DNA of 64,000 nt from Myrica gale (Eukaryota > Streptophyta > Magnoliopsida > Fagales > Myricaceae), in contig OZ005601.1 in assembly GCA_963930655.1 (NCBI GenBank), positions 8,924,001 through 8,988,000 on the forward strand. Direction: 5' to 3'. This document shows positions 63,169 to 64,000 of the stretch, piece by piece. The translations under genes were made by a program, and so were the position numbers. Below the pieces are notes generated by a model that saw only the letters and a list, made by a program, of their open reading frames with translations, searched no databases and was not told where the DNA came from. Every line of letters begins with the position of its first letter. The stretch's first letter is position 1.

Positions 63169-63372
63169 TCAGTTTCAAGCGGCTCGGATAGCTGAAGTGG
63201 ACGGTTGGATTTTCAGTAATGGAGAATTCGCGGTGGAGATCTCCTTTTCGGTGGGACAGTGCTAGTAAAAGAGGAGGGATTTTCCAAAATTGAAAACTTC
63301 TCGCGGAATGTGTTTCAATTAATACTTTTTTTTCTAAGTGTATTTAAATTAATACAGAAGTTTTTAAAAGCT

Positions 63373-63382
63373 GGGCGCCAAA
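63373..63382 (-). promoter_or_regulatory. E2F-type site
   Basis: tttggcgccc on the minus strand contains TTTGGCGC, a perfect match to the E2F consensus TTTSSCGC. It lies about 355 bp upstream of the H2B start, a plausible S-phase control site, and 6 bp before an ATG on the plus strand. Confidence 0.4.
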
Positions 63383-63387
63383 TAAAG

Positions 63388-63477
63388 ATGTCGGCGAAGG
63401 GTGAGGGGCAATTGGTTCGGAGGCCCAGTTCAGTTCATACTTCCATTGGGTCCAGAAATTACCAACCCAAATCTGAA
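63388..63477 (+). CDS. Candidate first coding exon of an unrecognised gene
   Basis: An ATG opens 30 codons (MSAKGEGQLVRRPSS ...) that end at a good donor (GAA/gtaagt). It follows an E2F-type site and is divergent to H2B. No protein family was recognised and no second exon was found before the window ends. It could equally be chance. Confidence 0.2.
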
Positions 63478-64000
63478 GTAAGTTTGACTGTGAGGTCTAG
63501 AACGTTGGCCTTTGAAGGAACCATTTTGGATTGACATGTTTTTGTGACAAAAGTTTACTTGTAATTATCTTGAGAATATGGGGAAGAAAAGTCAAAGTAG
63601 AAGCTTCTTAATTGAGTAGTCTGCTTCAGAGTTCACCTATAGTTTGCTTCAGAGTTTACATGTAGTCTGTGGTAGTCAACCTGGAGCGTAGAAACAGCAA
63701 GTCTATTTTAAATAAAAAGGCACCCCACGTGTAACAGAAAAAGGTGACTTGAAGACTCGTGAAAAAGAAGAGAAATGAGTTATAAGAGGTTGTACGTACC
63801 TGAAAAGGGGTTACCGAAACAGAAAATTTGAGAAATCAAGATTTGTTGAATGAGATCCAAATAGTGCTGAAACTCTAGATCTTCTCTTCTCTTGCTTTGA
63901 TCTATTGTTGTGAGGATTCATCTTCAAGAATACTTCCAGATCTGAAGAATCCTTGATTGTTGATCACTTGTCCTCATTTGTGATTGAGGAATTTCGAATA
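63478..64000. other. Window end, nothing recognised
   Basis: A short direct repeat (gcttcagagtt at about 63625 and 63649) and AT-rich DNA. The style of the last 250 bases is reminiscent of an LTR, but there is no second copy, primer-binding site or protein to support that. Confidence 0.3.

Noticed and set aside
63600..64000. LTR of a copia-type element at the window end
   Set aside because: Only a subjective resemblance; no second copy, terminal TG/CA pair, primer-binding site or protein in the window.
1..64000. Biosynthetic gene cluster or other novel multi-gene system
   Set aside because: The genes belong to unrelated housekeeping and regulatory families with a likely syntenic counterpart in Arabidopsis. 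A single dioxygenase is not evidence of a pathway cluster.

Overview
This is nuclear DNA of a flowering plant. The genes are split by GT-AG introns (plus two GC-AG introns), the proteins are plant-type (SIAMESE-type cell-cycle inhibitor, plant histone H2B, DUF1997, an angiosperm RING ligase), and the long AT-rich intergenic stretches are filled with plant transposon debris. The proteins look eudicot-like, but the species cannot be named from the sequence. Assignments rest on reading translations and on remembered family features; nothing was searched.

Layout. 27-3262 (+): 3' part of a UDP-glycosyltransferase-like gene of the At5g04480 type. 3960-4077: a short tRNA-derived SINE with a perfect 16-bp target duplication. 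5951-9813 (+): an At3g52170-like predicted DNA-binding protein with a 5' UTR intron. 14877-15266 (+): an intronless SIAMESE-type CDK inhibitor. 15.5-27.7 kb: a gene-free block with a 505-bp non-autonomous CACTA element and a nest of Ty3/gypsy LTRs and fragments. 27955-30166 (+): a four-exon 2-oxoglutarate/Fe(II) dioxygenase. 30.2-36.7 kb: AT-rich DNA with microsatellites and two large inverted-repeat elements. 36781-41647 (+): a frameshifted relic of an NT-C2 (EEIG1/EHBP1-type) coiled-coil gene. 42547-48365 (-): a seven-coding-exon RING E3 ligase. 49-58 kb: repeats and no gene I can support. 58471-61984 (-): a DUF1997 gene whose first exon contains a MITE. 62580-63017 (-): histone H2B.

Context. 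From memory, the Arabidopsis neighbours At5g04440 (DUF1997), At5g04460 (RING), At5g04470 (SIM) and At5g04480 (glycosyltransferase) have the same order as four genes here. The window is therefore probably a conserved microsyntenic block, with an At3g52170-like gene, a dioxygenase, the NT-C2 relic and an H2B gene interspersed and the spacing inflated by transposons.

The genes do not form a pathway or operon. No CRISPR array, tRNA or rRNA gene was seen. The best leads are the MITE in the DUF1997 first exon, whose removal with one 3-bp target copy restores the reading frame exactly, the multiply frameshifted NT-C2 gene beside intact neighbours, and the probable synteny.
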